This document shows positions 45,569-53,711 of a stretch of DNA of 64,000 nucleotides, piece by piece; position 1 is the stretch's first letter, and each line of letters opens with the position of its first letter. Position numbers and translations under genes: made by a program. Location of the stretch: NCBI RefSeq assembly GCF_014199205.1, contig NZ_JACIJD010000007.1, forward strand, positions 162,731-226,730, written 5' to 3'. The notes beneath the pieces are model-generated. The model ran no database searches and was not told the origin of the DNA. It saw only the letters and a program-made list of their open reading frames with translations. This DNA comes from Muricoccus pecuniae. Lineage in GTDB: Bacteria > Pseudomonadota > Alphaproteobacteria > Acetobacterales > Acetobacteraceae.

Positions 45569-47743
45569 ATGCCTTTCTCTGAAGTTTTAGGTCTCTTCTG
45601 GCGACGCAAGATGCTGCTGCTGTTCACGGCGCTTCTGACGGGCGCCCTGGGCTATATGGCGGCGCGTTCCACGCCGAGCCGCTATGTCGCTGAGGGCCTC
45701 CTGCTCTTCGACAACCAGCAGCCCGCGATTCCCGAGCTGAACCAGTACGTTCCCTCCAACTCGGCGCCGCCGAACCAGCGGATCCGCACCGAGGCGGACG
45801 TGTTGCGCTCGCGCCAGCTCGCCGAGGATGTGGTGGAGCGGACGCCGGTCCTGCCGGAAGTGACGGAGAAGCCCTCCTTCCTGGGCACGCTGCGCCAGGA
45901 GGTGACGGGCGCCGTGGCCAACCTGATCACCGAGATCCGGGAAGCCATCGGCATGCCGGCCGACGGCGCGGAGACCGACAGCCGCGACCCGGTGATCGAC
46001 CCCAAGCACATCCAGCTCGAGGAACTGCAGCAGCGCCTCGACATCCGCACGACGGATAACAGCAACGTCGTCGGCATCCGCTTCACCTCGACCTCGCCGG
46101 TGATCGCCGCGAATGTTGTGAACACCCTGATGGACCGCTACATCGCGCTCGACATCGATGCGAAGCAGCGGTCGACGGAGCAGGCGAATCGCTGGCTCTC
46201 CGAGCGCCTCGCCGTGCTGCGTGAGGAGGTCGAGGCCGCGGATTCCAAGATCCAGGCTTTCCGCCGGGAGACCGGTCTGCTGGAAACCTCGATCGGCGCC
46301 GTGAGCACGGTGCAGCTGACCGAGGACCAGAGCCGCGTCGCCGTGGCGCGGCAGGAACTCTCCCGCGCGCAGGCCGCCCTCGACGCCGCCACCCGCCCGG
46401 GTGGGCGCGGGGCGACCACGGAAGCGCTGGCCTCCCCCGTGGTTCAGGCCCTTCGCGCCCGCGAGGCCGAGGTGGTGCAGCGCGCAGCGACCCTGGGCGC
46501 CGGCCTAGGCGCCCGCCACCCCGACCGCCGGGCCGTGGACGCCGAACTGCGCGACCTCCGCGCGCAGATCGACAGCGAGACGGGCAAGATCATCACCGCC
46601 CTTCGCCGGGACGTGGACGCGGCCCGCTCGCGGCTCGAAGCCTCCCAGGCGGCGCTCAACACCTCCCGCACGGCGGCCCGTGGCGGTGCCGAGGCGACGG
46701 TGACCCTCACCCAGCTTACCCGTGACGCCGAATCGCGCCGGGCGGTCTACCAGGCCTTCCTGGCCCGGCTGGAGCAGACCCGCCTCTCGGCGGCGCAGTT
46801 CCCGATCGCGCGGGTGGTCTCCCCGGCCACCGTGCCGTTCCGCGCCACCGGCCCCTCGGCCGGCGTGATCGGCGCGTTCAGCGCCATCGCGGGCTTCCTC
46901 TTCGTCGCCGCGCTGCTGGTGCTCCGCAACCTCGGCCGCAACACGGTGAACTCGCCGCGCGACCTGGCCCTCATCACCGGGGTCCAGAATGTCGGCAGCC
47001 TGCCCACCCTGCCCGGCGGCCGGCGGCGCGGCATGCCGAACCTCGTGCTGGAGAGGGGGGACTCGGACATCGCCGAGACCCTGCGCGCGCTGCGGATCAA
47101 CCTGCAGTCCGTCGGCCGGGGCGGCCCGGCGAGCACGGTGCTCGTCACCTCCCCCTCGGCCGGTGACGGCAAGACGACCCTCGCCGTCGCTCTTGCCCGC
47201 CTCTGCGCGGCGGACGGGATGAAGGTGCTGCTGCTCGAAACCGACATGCGGCGCCCGCGCATCGCGGCCACGATCGGGGCTCCCCGCTCGCGCGGCAGCA
47301 TCGAGTCCGTGCTGACGGGCAAGGCCGACCTTCGCGATGCCGTGCATGTGGACAGCCGGTCGGGGCTGCACTGCCTCTTCTCCGACCAGTCCGCCGCCCA
47401 CCCGCAGCAGCTGATCGACTCCGACGCCTTCGCGGACATGCTCGACCGCGCACGTAACGAGTACCAACTGGTGGTCCTGGACAGCCCGCCGATCATGCGC
47501 GTGGCCGATGCCGTGCTGCTCTCCGCCTATAGCGACGTGATCCTCTTCGCCGTGGGCTGGGAGCGCACCTCCACCGACATGCTGGCCGAGGCGATCCGGC
47601 GGCTGCCGGAGGACGCGCGGGCCCGCACCGCCACGGTGCTGACCCGCGTGCGCCCGGGCCGGATGGATCCGCTGAGCTACTATGCCGGCTACGCCCGCAG
47701 CGGCCCGCCGCCGGCGCCGAGGCTTCCCGCCCCGTCCACCTGA
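45569..47743 (+). CDS. Wzc-type polysaccharide co-polymerase and tyrosine autokinase
   Basis: A 724-residue protein of the PCP-2a/BY-kinase type. The N-terminal Wzz domain has the entry helix, and a periplasmic coiled coil runs to a second helix near residue 440. The cytosolic kinase carries Walker A SPSAGDGKTTLAV (about 528), Walker A' LLLETDMRRPRIA (558) and Walker B LVVLDSPPIM (633). The autophosphorylated tail has only three tyrosines (704, 705, 708), fewer than in E. coli Wzc. It controls EPS chain length and export together with Wza. Start fixed at MPFSEVLGL; upstream residues lack conservation. Confidence 0.9.
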   Translation: MPFSEVLGLFWRRKMLLLFTALLTGALGYMAARSTPSRYVAEGLLLFDNQQPAIPELNQYVPSNSAPPNQRIRTEADVLRSRQLAEDVVERTPVLPEVTEKPSFLGTLRQEVTGAVANLITEIREAIGMPADGAETDSRDPVIDPKHIQLEELQQRLDIRTTDNSNVVGIRFTSTSPVIAANVVNTLMDRYIALDIDAKQRSTEQANRWLSERLAVLREEVEAADSKIQAFRRETGLLETSIGAVSTVQLTEDQSRVAVARQELSRAQAALDAATRPGGRGATTEALASPVVQALRAREAEVVQRAATLGAGLGARHPDRRAVDAELRDLRAQIDSETGKIITALRRDVDAARSRLEASQAALNTSRTAARGGAEATVTLTQLTRDAESRRAVYQAFLARLEQTRLSAAQFPIARVVSPATVPFRATGPSAGVIGAFSAIAGFLFVAALLVLRNLGRNTVNSPRDLALITGVQNVGSLPTLPGGRRRGMPNLVLERGDSDIAETLRALRINLQSVGRGGPASTVLVTSPSAGDGKTTLAVALARLCAADGMKVLLLETDMRRPRIAATIGAPRSRGSIESVLTGKADLRDAVHVDSRSGLHCLFSDQSAAHPQQLIDSDAFADMLDRARNEYQLVVLDSPPIMRVADAVLLSAYSDVILFAVGWERTSTDMLAEAIRRLPEDARARTATVLTRVRPGRMDPLSYYAGYARSGPPPAPRLPAPST

Positions 47744-47767
47744 GCGGGAACACGGGCAACTCCGACA

Positions 47768-47794
47768 AGGCCGGGCCAAGTGCCCGGCCTTTTT
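47768..47794 (+). terminator. Rho-independent terminator after the Wzc-like gene
   Basis: AGGCCGGGC (47768-47776) pairs with GCCCGGCCT (47782-47790) across a 5-base loop and is followed by a T tract (47790-47794). It lies 25 bases after the stop. Confidence 0.87.
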
Positions 47795-48086
47795 GATTCC
47801 GGGATCGACGCAGTGCAGGTGCCGGCCCGGGCTGCGGTCGGGACGAGGGAGCCGCTCACCCTCATCCTCGTTCGCAAGAGCGAACTCCGATCAGGTGAAG
47901 GCACCGGATCGGAAGATCATGTTGTTGGAGATAGATCCGTGCAGATGGGGTGAGCGGGAGGGACACGAGGCCGCTCTGGCCGATCTCTGCGAAGCAGAGG
48001 CGCAGCAAGCGAGGTTGCGCCTGCCAGGAACGCAACCTGGAGGACTGGAAAGGAGCGACGGGAAAGGTGGAAACGAGGCCTTGGCC
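47795..48086. other. Intergenic region between the Wzc and transglycosylase genes
   Basis: No convincing gene. It holds an 8-bp inverted repeat, AGGTTGCG/CGCAACCT (48012-48019 and 48031-48038), just past the end of the minus-strand operon, with no T tract. It may be a weak terminator or a protein-binding site. Confidence 0.45.
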
Positions 48087-48986
48087 TTAGCGGGAGAGGG
48101 GAAGCGCTTCGACGATGGTAGTTTCGCCACAACCGGGCGGCCGCGTCCTGGACGCGCCGCGGCAACGCTGGCGCTTCGGAGTGAGGGAGAGTTCCGCCAA
48201 CTCGTCGCCCGTGCTGGAGCCCGAGCTGAAACCGGACCAGCCGGCGGCGAGCTGATCCCTCGGATTCTGCGAGCCCCTGCGGGCGCCCTGGCCCACCGGC
48301 GTCGCCCCCTCCGGCCTCTTCCCGCCCCAGGCTGCGATCATTTGCTCCTGGCGGCTCCGCGCACGCTCGGCCGCGAGCCTCGCCTCCTGCATCGCCTGCC
48401 CCGCAGGCCAGGCGGCGACAACGCGCGTGCGGTACACCTCCGCACGCTCCTCCGTCGATGAGTGATACCGCCCGACGGCGGCGATCCAGTCCGAGGCAGC
48501 CGTGTAGAGGCGCGTGAGGAAGCGCGCTGCGTAGCGCGCATTCGCCAGGGGATCGAAAGCCTCGTCGAGCGAGGGAAAAGCATCGGGATGATGGAAGAGG
48601 TTGACCTGCATGCAGCCGACATCGACGACGCGGATCCCCCGCGCCGCGAGTTCCTTCACGGCGTCCACCGCTTCGGATCGGCTCTCGAAGAAACGGCCCT
48701 GTCCCTCGGCGTTGATCGTCCAGGGCCAGGAGACGACACGGCCCGATCGCGGATCCAGCCGCCCGGACTCGACCAGCGCGATGGCGGAGAGAAGGCCGGA
48801 GGGAAGTCGCGCCTCGCGCTCCGCGCGCTGGATCGCCGCGCGGCAGAGCGCGCCCGGTTCCTCGGCAGGAGAGGGGGCCGCGTCGGCGCGGCCATTGGAT
48901 AGAACGCAGACCACCAGCGCCGTCGCGAGGAGCGACGGCGAGAGGCGGGCGGGTCCGAGCCGCCAGTGGATGCGGCGCGGACTCAC
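48087..48986 (-). CDS. Lytic transglycosylase (SLT domain)
   Basis: A 299-residue exported protein with an N-terminal signal/anchor segment ending near GRADA. The SLT lysozyme-like fold shows the catalytic Glu in LSAIALVESGR, then GCMQVNLFHHPDAFPSLDEA and NARYAARFLTRLY, all in family order. The C-terminal 80 residues are low-complexity and basic. It would open peptidoglycan so that the envelope-spanning Wza-Wzc complex can assemble. It follows wza by 11 bases on the same strand, which supports this role. Confidence 0.85.
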   Translation of the reverse strand: MSPRRIHWRLGPARLSPSLLATALVVCVLSNGRADAAPSPAEEPGALCRAAIQRAEREARLPSGLLSAIALVESGRLDPRSGRVVSWPWTINAEGQGRFFESRSEAVDAVKELAARGIRVVDVGCMQVNLFHHPDAFPSLDEAFDPLANARYAARFLTRLYTAASDWIAAVGRYHSSTEERAEVYRTRVVAAWPAGQAMQEARLAAERARSRQEQMIAAWGGKRPEGATPVGQGARRGSQNPRDQLAAGWSGFSSGSSTGDELAELSLTPKRQRCRGASRTRPPGCGETTIVEALPLSR

Positions 48987-48997
48987 CCGGCCCCCTG

Positions 48998-49588
48998 TCA
49001 GAAGCGACGCTCGAACACGGTTACGACGTCGCCGGGTTGGAGCTGCGAGGAACGCTCGCCCAGATACTCGCGCGCAACGCCATCCGGGCCCCTGCGCGTG
49101 ATGGAAACGCGGTCCGTCACGGCGCGATAGTTGAAGCCGCCGACCACCGCCACCGCGGAGAGCACGTTCATCCCCGGCTGGAAGGGCGTCTCGCCGCCGC
49201 GCTCGACCATGCCGAGCACGAAGATCGGCCGGTACTGGTTCACCTCGACGGCGACCGAGGGCTCGTTGAAGAGCCGGCGCTCGCGCAGGGCTCCCTCGAT
49301 CGCCCGCTCGAGCTGGGAAGTAGTGCGGCCCGCGGCGGGGATGGCGCCCACCAGAGGCAGCGCGACCCGCCCGGCATCGGTGACGCGGAACTCGCCGGTC
49401 AACCGGGGATCGTTGAACACGGTGATGCGAAGCTGGTCGCCCGTGCCGAGGAGGTAGGCGTTCGAGGTCTGCTCCGGCAGGGGCGGCAGGCCCGCGCCGG
49501 GGTTCGCGCAGGCCGCGACGAGCAGCGCGACGCCGAGCACGGCGGCACGCCCGATCTTTCCGGTCAGAAAGGATGGCATCTTTGGCAT
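48998..49588 (-). CDS. Polysaccharide export lipoprotein, Wza/BexD-like
   Basis: A 196-residue outer-membrane polysaccharide export protein. The lipobox is LLVAAC near residue 23, followed by the Poly_export domain (YLLGTGDQLRITVFNDPRLTG) and an SLBB-like domain (YRPIFVLGMVERGGETPFQ). It is shorter than E. coli Wza (about 380), like other alphaproteobacterial members with one SLBB domain. The start at 49588 has AGGGGAG 6-12 bases upstream. Transcribed after the sugar-precursor genes and before the transglycosylase. It should form the exit channel with the Wzc-like protein. Confidence 0.9.
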   Translation of the reverse strand: MPKMPSFLTGKIGRAAVLGVALLVAACANPGAGLPPLPEQTSNAYLLGTGDQLRITVFNDPRLTGEFRVTDAGRVALPLVGAIPAAGRTTSQLERAIEGALRERRLFNEPSVAVEVNQYRPIFVLGMVERGGETPFQPGMNVLSAVAVVGGFNYRAVTDRVSITRRGPDGVAREYLGERSSQLQPGDVVTVFERRF

Positions 49589-49643
49589 TCGACTCCCCTG
49601 ATCATGATTCGGCGACAATCTTCCGTCCTGCATAGCAGCGCAT

Positions 49644-50960
49644 TCAGAGCGCGGGAACATCGGCCTTGCGTGAAACGCGCACGGGAAAGGCCGCGTCCTG
49701 CTCCGCGCGAAGCCTGTCGATGAGCCGGCCTTCCGGAATCTCGACATCGTCGTAGGTCAGCACGGCGTCGCGCGGAAGATCCCGCTTGACCCGGCAGCCC
49801 TCCGCGAGGCCGATCGGAAGGAGCCCCTCGGCGCGCGACACCTCGTAGCGCTCCGCCTGGCCATAGGTCTTGTAGCCGCCTAGCCCATCGATGACGTCCC
49901 CCGCCGAGAGCGGAACCTTGGCGGTCGCGACGACATCGACGCGCGGGCCGTCCAGCGGCTGGATCACGGCATCGCCGCACAGCACGAGGCGTGCGACGGA
50001 GAGCGGCACCTCGAAATGGCAGAGGTGATACGGGGTATAGAAGCTGTATAGCGGACCTTTCCCGAGCTTGTAGAGATTGAGGTAGTGCTGCTGCTTCGGG
50101 TCGTCATGCGTGGCCAGGACATAGACGCCGGGGCCGGGCTTGCTGCCGACCACGTAGTCCACCGCCCCGCCGCAGGCGCGCAGCTGCTCCACATCGTACA
50201 TGGTCGTCAGCTCATCGACATGGCCGGGATGGTTCATGCCGATCATGCCGCGCTTCGTCACGGTCATGCCCGTGGCATTGGCCACGATCGCCTGCTCGAA
50301 GCTGATCTTCGTGCCGTCGGCGAAGCTCGTCACCATCGCCGGGTCCTGGCCCCACTGCTTCGCGAAGCCCTCCTGCGTGGTCGGGTTGCGATAGGGATCC
50401 TGCAGCCCCTTCACGTTGCCGCAGACGAGCGGCGTGAGGCCGATCGAGACCACGAAGCGGTAGAGGTTCATCTGCACGCCGGGCTGGTCGCCATCGGCAC
50501 CGGTGAAGATCACCCCGGCCGCATCCGCCTTGCGCTTGAGGAGGGGCCCCACGGTGCCGTCGAGCTCGGCATTCATGGACACCATATGCTTGCCGTTCTC
50601 GATCGCGGCGAGCGTGATCATCGCGCCGTACTCGATCGCGCCGGTCGCGTCGATCAGGCAGTCGAGATCGGCCCGGCAGAGCAGGAGCGGATCGCTGGTG
50701 ATGGCGGACGCGCCCCGGGCCATGGCACCGGCCAGGGCGGCGTCGTCCTTCGCCTCCTCGATGTCCTGCACCCCCGCGATCTCGAAGGCCTTGCGGGCCT
50801 TCTCGATGTTGCGGTTGCAGATGACCACCAACTCCATGCCGGGCACCGAGTTGACGATCTGGTTCGTGATGCCCTTCGCCATGAAGCCGGCACCGAACAT
50901 GCCGACCCGGATGGGCTTGCCGGCCGCCGCACGCTCACGAAGCAGTCGATCGTAGATCAT
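49644..50960 (-). CDS. NAD(P)-dependent oxidoreductase with SAF-like C-terminus
   Basis: A 438-residue protein. An N-terminal Rossmann domain (VGMFGAGFMAKG, VVICNRNIEKARKAFE) resembles homoserine dehydrogenases, and DCLIDATGAIEYGA lies in the catalytic region. The C-terminal domain with LPIGLAEGCRVKRDLPRDAV and LTYDDVEIP is SAF-like (sialic-acid synthase/antifreeze fold). Such proteins occur in nucleotide-sugar loci, and the substrate is not established. It is 24 bases downstream of the RfbC-like gene and is likely to take part in the CDP-sugar pathway begun by rfbF. Confidence 0.8.
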   Translation of the reverse strand: MIYDRLLRERAAAGKPIRVGMFGAGFMAKGITNQIVNSVPGMELVVICNRNIEKARKAFEIAGVQDIEEAKDDAALAGAMARGASAITSDPLLLCRADLDCLIDATGAIEYGAMITLAAIENGKHMVSMNAELDGTVGPLLKRKADAAGVIFTGADGDQPGVQMNLYRFVVSIGLTPLVCGNVKGLQDPYRNPTTQEGFAKQWGQDPAMVTSFADGTKISFEQAIVANATGMTVTKRGMIGMNHPGHVDELTTMYDVEQLRACGGAVDYVVGSKPGPGVYVLATHDDPKQQHYLNLYKLGKGPLYSFYTPYHLCHFEVPLSVARLVLCGDAVIQPLDGPRVDVVATAKVPLSAGDVIDGLGGYKTYGQAERYEVSRAEGLLPIGLAEGCRVKRDLPRDAVLTYDDVEIPEGRLIDRLRAEQDAAFPVRVSRKADVPAL

Positions 50961-50984
50961 GTCCCAGGCTTCCTGGCTTTGGGT

Positions 50985-51554
50985 TCAACGGAGGCCGCGG
51001 AGCGCGTCCGGGTTGTGGAAGGCCGGGTCGAAGGCCGGCCAGCTCAGGTCCTTGTCGGAGACAGTGACCGGCTCCCTCGGCCACTGTATGCCGAACTTCG
51101 GATCGTCGTAGCGGAGCCCGCGCTCCTGACCCGGCGTGTAGGCGTCGCTGGCCAGGTACAGGGTCTCCGTGCCGTCCCGCAGCGTGATGAAGCCGTGGGC
51201 GAAGCCGCGGGGAATGTAGAGCGAGAGGCGATTCTCCTCGTTTAGCTCGATCCCGAACCACTTGCCGTAGCTCGGGCTGTCCGGCCGCAGGTCCACCACC
51301 ACGTCGTAGAGGGCGCCGTGCAGGCACCGCACCACCTTCACCTCCGCCGCCGGCGGAAGCTGGTAGTGCATGCCGCGCAGCGTGCCGGCCTTGTCATTGT
51401 AGCTGTTGTTCATCTGCACGAAGCGCGTGGCGCCCATGCCGGCGTTGGCGTACTCGGTCTCGCAGAAGGCCCGCGCGAAGAAGCCGCGGTCGTCGGCGCG
51501 CGGCTCCATCTCGATGACGAAGACGTCCTTCAGAGGGGTAGGATTGAACTTCAC
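50985..51554 (-). CDS. dTDP-4-dehydrorhamnose 3,5-epimerase family protein (RfbC-like cupin)
   Basis: A 189-residue double-stranded beta-helix protein. GTLRGMHYQLPP contains the catalytic His and the family signature, and the N-terminal DDRGFFARAFCE is typical. In RfbC a His/Tyr pair epimerises C3 and C5 of a 4-keto-6-deoxy sugar nucleotide. Beside rfbF the substrate is more likely a CDP-linked keto sugar than dTDP (inference). Its start overlaps the stop of the epimerase/dehydratase by 4 bases. Confidence 0.87.
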   Translation of the reverse strand: MKFNPTPLKDVFVIEMEPRADDRGFFARAFCETEYANAGMGATRFVQMNNSYNDKAGTLRGMHYQLPPAAEVKVVRCLHGALYDVVVDLRPDSPSYGKWFGIELNEENRLSLYIPRGFAHGFITLRDGTETLYLASDAYTPGQERGLRYDDPKFGIQWPREPVTVSDKDLSWPAFDPAFHNPDALRGLR

Positions 51555-52609
51555 GCGGCCACCTGCTGGACTTCGAGCTTCTCGTTGAGCGCGCCGGTGT
51601 CGATCAGCTTCTCGAGCGTCACGAGACGGATCGCGGGCGACTTGCGGTAGTTCTTGTCCGAGAAGCCCTGGGCGGCCAGGTCGTCCCGCAGCTCCGCGAT
51701 GGTGCCGTCCAGCGTCTCCGCCGGTTGATGGTCCGGGGCAAGCTGGCTGTAGAGGGCGAAGTCCACGCGGTAGGAGCGCTTGTCCGGCGGGGCGGAGGTG
51801 GCGATCGAGACCTTCGCCTCAGGCATCGCCCGGCCCACGGCCTCAGCCAATTCGCGGACCTGATAGTTCCAGCGCTCGGCTCCGACATTCACGGTCAGGA
51901 AGCTGCCGCCGTTCTCGGCGGTGCGCGTCGCGGCCCACTCGATCGCGCGCGCCATGTCACGGACATGGATCAGCGGGCGCCAGGGCGTGCCGTCGCTCAG
52001 CACGCTCACCTCGTGATTCGCGAGCGCGCCCGCGACGAAGTCATTGAGCACGAGGTCGAGGCGCAGGCGCGGGGCCATGCCGCAGGCGGTGGCGAAGCGG
52101 AGGCAGCTGATGACCATGCCGCTGTTGTCGAGGCCGCGCAACGAGCGCTCGGTCGCGATCTTCGAGCGGGCGTAGGCGGTCAGCGGGGTGACCTCGTCGT
52201 CCTCCGTTCGGGGACGCCCGTCCTCGGCGAAGCCGTAGACGCTGCAGCTCGAGGCGAAGACGAAGTTCTTTACCCCGGCCTCCGCGGCGGCCCGCGCGAC
52301 CGTGACGCTCGCCTGGTGGTTGATCTCGTCCGTCACGGTCTCGAAGCGCTGGCCCATGGGGTCGTTCGAGACGGCGGCGAGGTGAACCACCACGTCGAAG
52401 CCCTCGAGATCCGCCTTCGTGATATCGCGGACATCACCGAAGCGCTGCTCGTCCAGCACCGTTTCGGGCAGCTGGCCGGTGGTGGTCAGGCAGTGCCCGA
52501 ACCAGCCGAGGTCGTAGCCGACGAGATGGGCGTCTGGGAAGCGCTGGCGCAAATGCCGCGCCACGACCGGGCCGACATAGCCCATGTTTCCTGTGATCAG
52601 CACGCGCAT
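51551..52609 (-). CDS. NAD-dependent epimerase/dehydratase (extended SDR)
   Basis: A 352-residue extended short-chain dehydrogenase. The start motif MRVLITGNMGYVGPVVARHL has the TGxxGxxG nucleotide-binding site, the YxxxK active site is in AYARSKIATER, and RPLIHVRDMARAIEWA is typical of sugar epimerases and 4,6-dehydratases. CDP-glucose 4,6-dehydratase (RfbG) is one candidate, but RfbG has distinct motifs not seen here, so it may be an epimerase or reductase. The start at 52609 is 2 bases after rfbF. The open frame extends upstream without conserved sequence. Confidence 0.85.
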   Translation of the reverse strand: MRVLITGNMGYVGPVVARHLRQRFPDAHLVGYDLGWFGHCLTTTGQLPETVLDEQRFGDVRDITKADLEGFDVVVHLAAVSNDPMGQRFETVTDEINHQASVTVARAAAEAGVKNFVFASSCSVYGFAEDGRPRTEDDEVTPLTAYARSKIATERSLRGLDNSGMVISCLRFATACGMAPRLRLDLVLNDFVAGALANHEVSVLSDGTPWRPLIHVRDMARAIEWAATRTAENGGSFLTVNVGAERWNYQVRELAEAVGRAMPEAKVSIATSAPPDKRSYRVDFALYSQLAPDHQPAETLDGTIAELRDDLAAQGFSDKNYRKSPAIRLVTLEKLIDTGALNEKLEVQQVAA

Positions 52610-52611
52610 GC

Positions 52612-53388
52612 TCAGTTCTCCCAAACGCGCCAGGGGGCCTTGCCGGACACCCACATCTTCTCGAGGTGGCTCCTGTCCCGAATGGTGTCCATCGGGTGCC
52701 AGAAACCATGGTGCTGGTAGACGGACAACTGTCCGTCGCTCACGAGGCGCTCGATAGGCTCGTCTTCCCAGGTCGTCTGGTCGCCCGCGATGTAGTCCCC
52801 GACCTTGGGGCTCAGCACGAAATAGCCGCCATTGATCCAGGCGCCGTCCCCGTTGATCTTCTCCTTGAAGGCCTTCACCTCGTTGCCATCGATGCGCAAA
52901 GCGCCGAAGCGGCCCTCCGGCTGGGTTGCCGTCAGTGTCGCGAGCCGGCCCTCGGCCTTGTGCAAGGCGATCGCGCGGGTAATGTCGACATTGCCAACAC
53001 CGTCGCCATAGGTCAGGCAGAAAGCCTCGTCAGATGCGACATGGGGCAGGATGCGCTTGATGCGTCCACCCGTGAGGGTGTCCGCGCCCGTATCCACCAG
53101 CGTGACGCGCCAGTCCTCAGCGCGAGCGTTGTGGATCTTCACCTCGTTGCGCTTGAGGTCGATCGTCATGTCGGACGAGTACATTGAATAGTTCAAGAAA
53201 TAGTCACGAATGACGTCGCCGCGGTAGCCCAGGCAGATGATGAAATCGTTGATGCCGTGGGCGCTGTAGATCTTCATGATGTGCCATAGGATCGGACGTC
53301 CGCCGATCTCGACCATCGGCTTCGGGCGTACCGAAGTCTCCTCGGCCAAGCGGGTACCAAGTCCGCCCGCAAGAATAACCGCCTTCAT
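52612..53388 (-). CDS. rfbF: Glucose-1-phosphate cytidylyltransferase
   Basis: A 258-residue enzyme making CDP-glucose from CTP and glucose-1-phosphate. The N-terminal MKAVILAGGLGTRLAEETSV and RPKPMVEIGGRPILWHIMK carry the nucleotidyl-transfer signature, and the RfbF-specific CLGYRGDVIRDYF and GDGVGNVDIT follow, at the family's usual length. It heads the minus-strand operon rfbF-SDR-rfbC-like-oxidoreductase-wza-SLT. CDP-glucose normally leads to 3,6-dideoxyhexoses via RfbG and RfbH, neither of which is evident. The start at 53388 is set by the conserved MKAVILAGG. Confidence 0.93.
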   Translation of the reverse strand: MKAVILAGGLGTRLAEETSVRPKPMVEIGGRPILWHIMKIYSAHGINDFIICLGYRGDVIRDYFLNYSMYSSDMTIDLKRNEVKIHNARAEDWRVTLVDTGADTLTGGRIKRILPHVASDEAFCLTYGDGVGNVDITRAIALHKAEGRLATLTATQPEGRFGALRIDGNEVKAFKEKINGDGAWINGGYFVLSPKVGDYIAGDQTTWEDEPIERLVSDGQLSVYQHHGFWHPMDTIRDRSHLEKMWVSGKAPWRVWEN

Positions 53389-53711
53389 GCAACCGCTCCG
53401 CAATGCTGCCTCGATGCCATCGCAGGTTGGTCTTGGACGCAACCTGCAACGGGTGAACCTGTCTCGGAACAATCTACAAGGGAGAATAATCGAGGATAGG
53501 GAGAAGTGTATCATTTTTTGGCGAGTGGACGCGCTCCGGTTGTTTTCACGAGAACGTGTTCACCTCAAGGGCCCGAACACCTCTTAAATGATTTCGAGCC
53601 ACTGAAACCATGTCTCACACTGCAGCGCTGAGCGCGAGACATGCGTCGCATTTAGATCATTTTTGAAGACTCTTGAGTTTTTATCGACCTCGATTGGATT
53701 TGGGGAACGCG
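53389..53711. promoter_or_regulatory. Divergent control region between rfbF and the GT2-MBOAT operon
   Basis: 323 bases of AT-richer DNA between divergent starts. It contains two inverted repeats: GCAGGTTG/CAACCTGC (53422-53447), close to rfbF, and CATGTCTC/GAGACATG (53609-53643), about 70 bases before the GT2 gene, with an inner GCGC-TGA-GCGC hairpin. A T-run (53513-53518) lies between them. Both operons' promoters should be here, but I cannot place the -35/-10 boxes with confidence. Confidence 0.6.
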
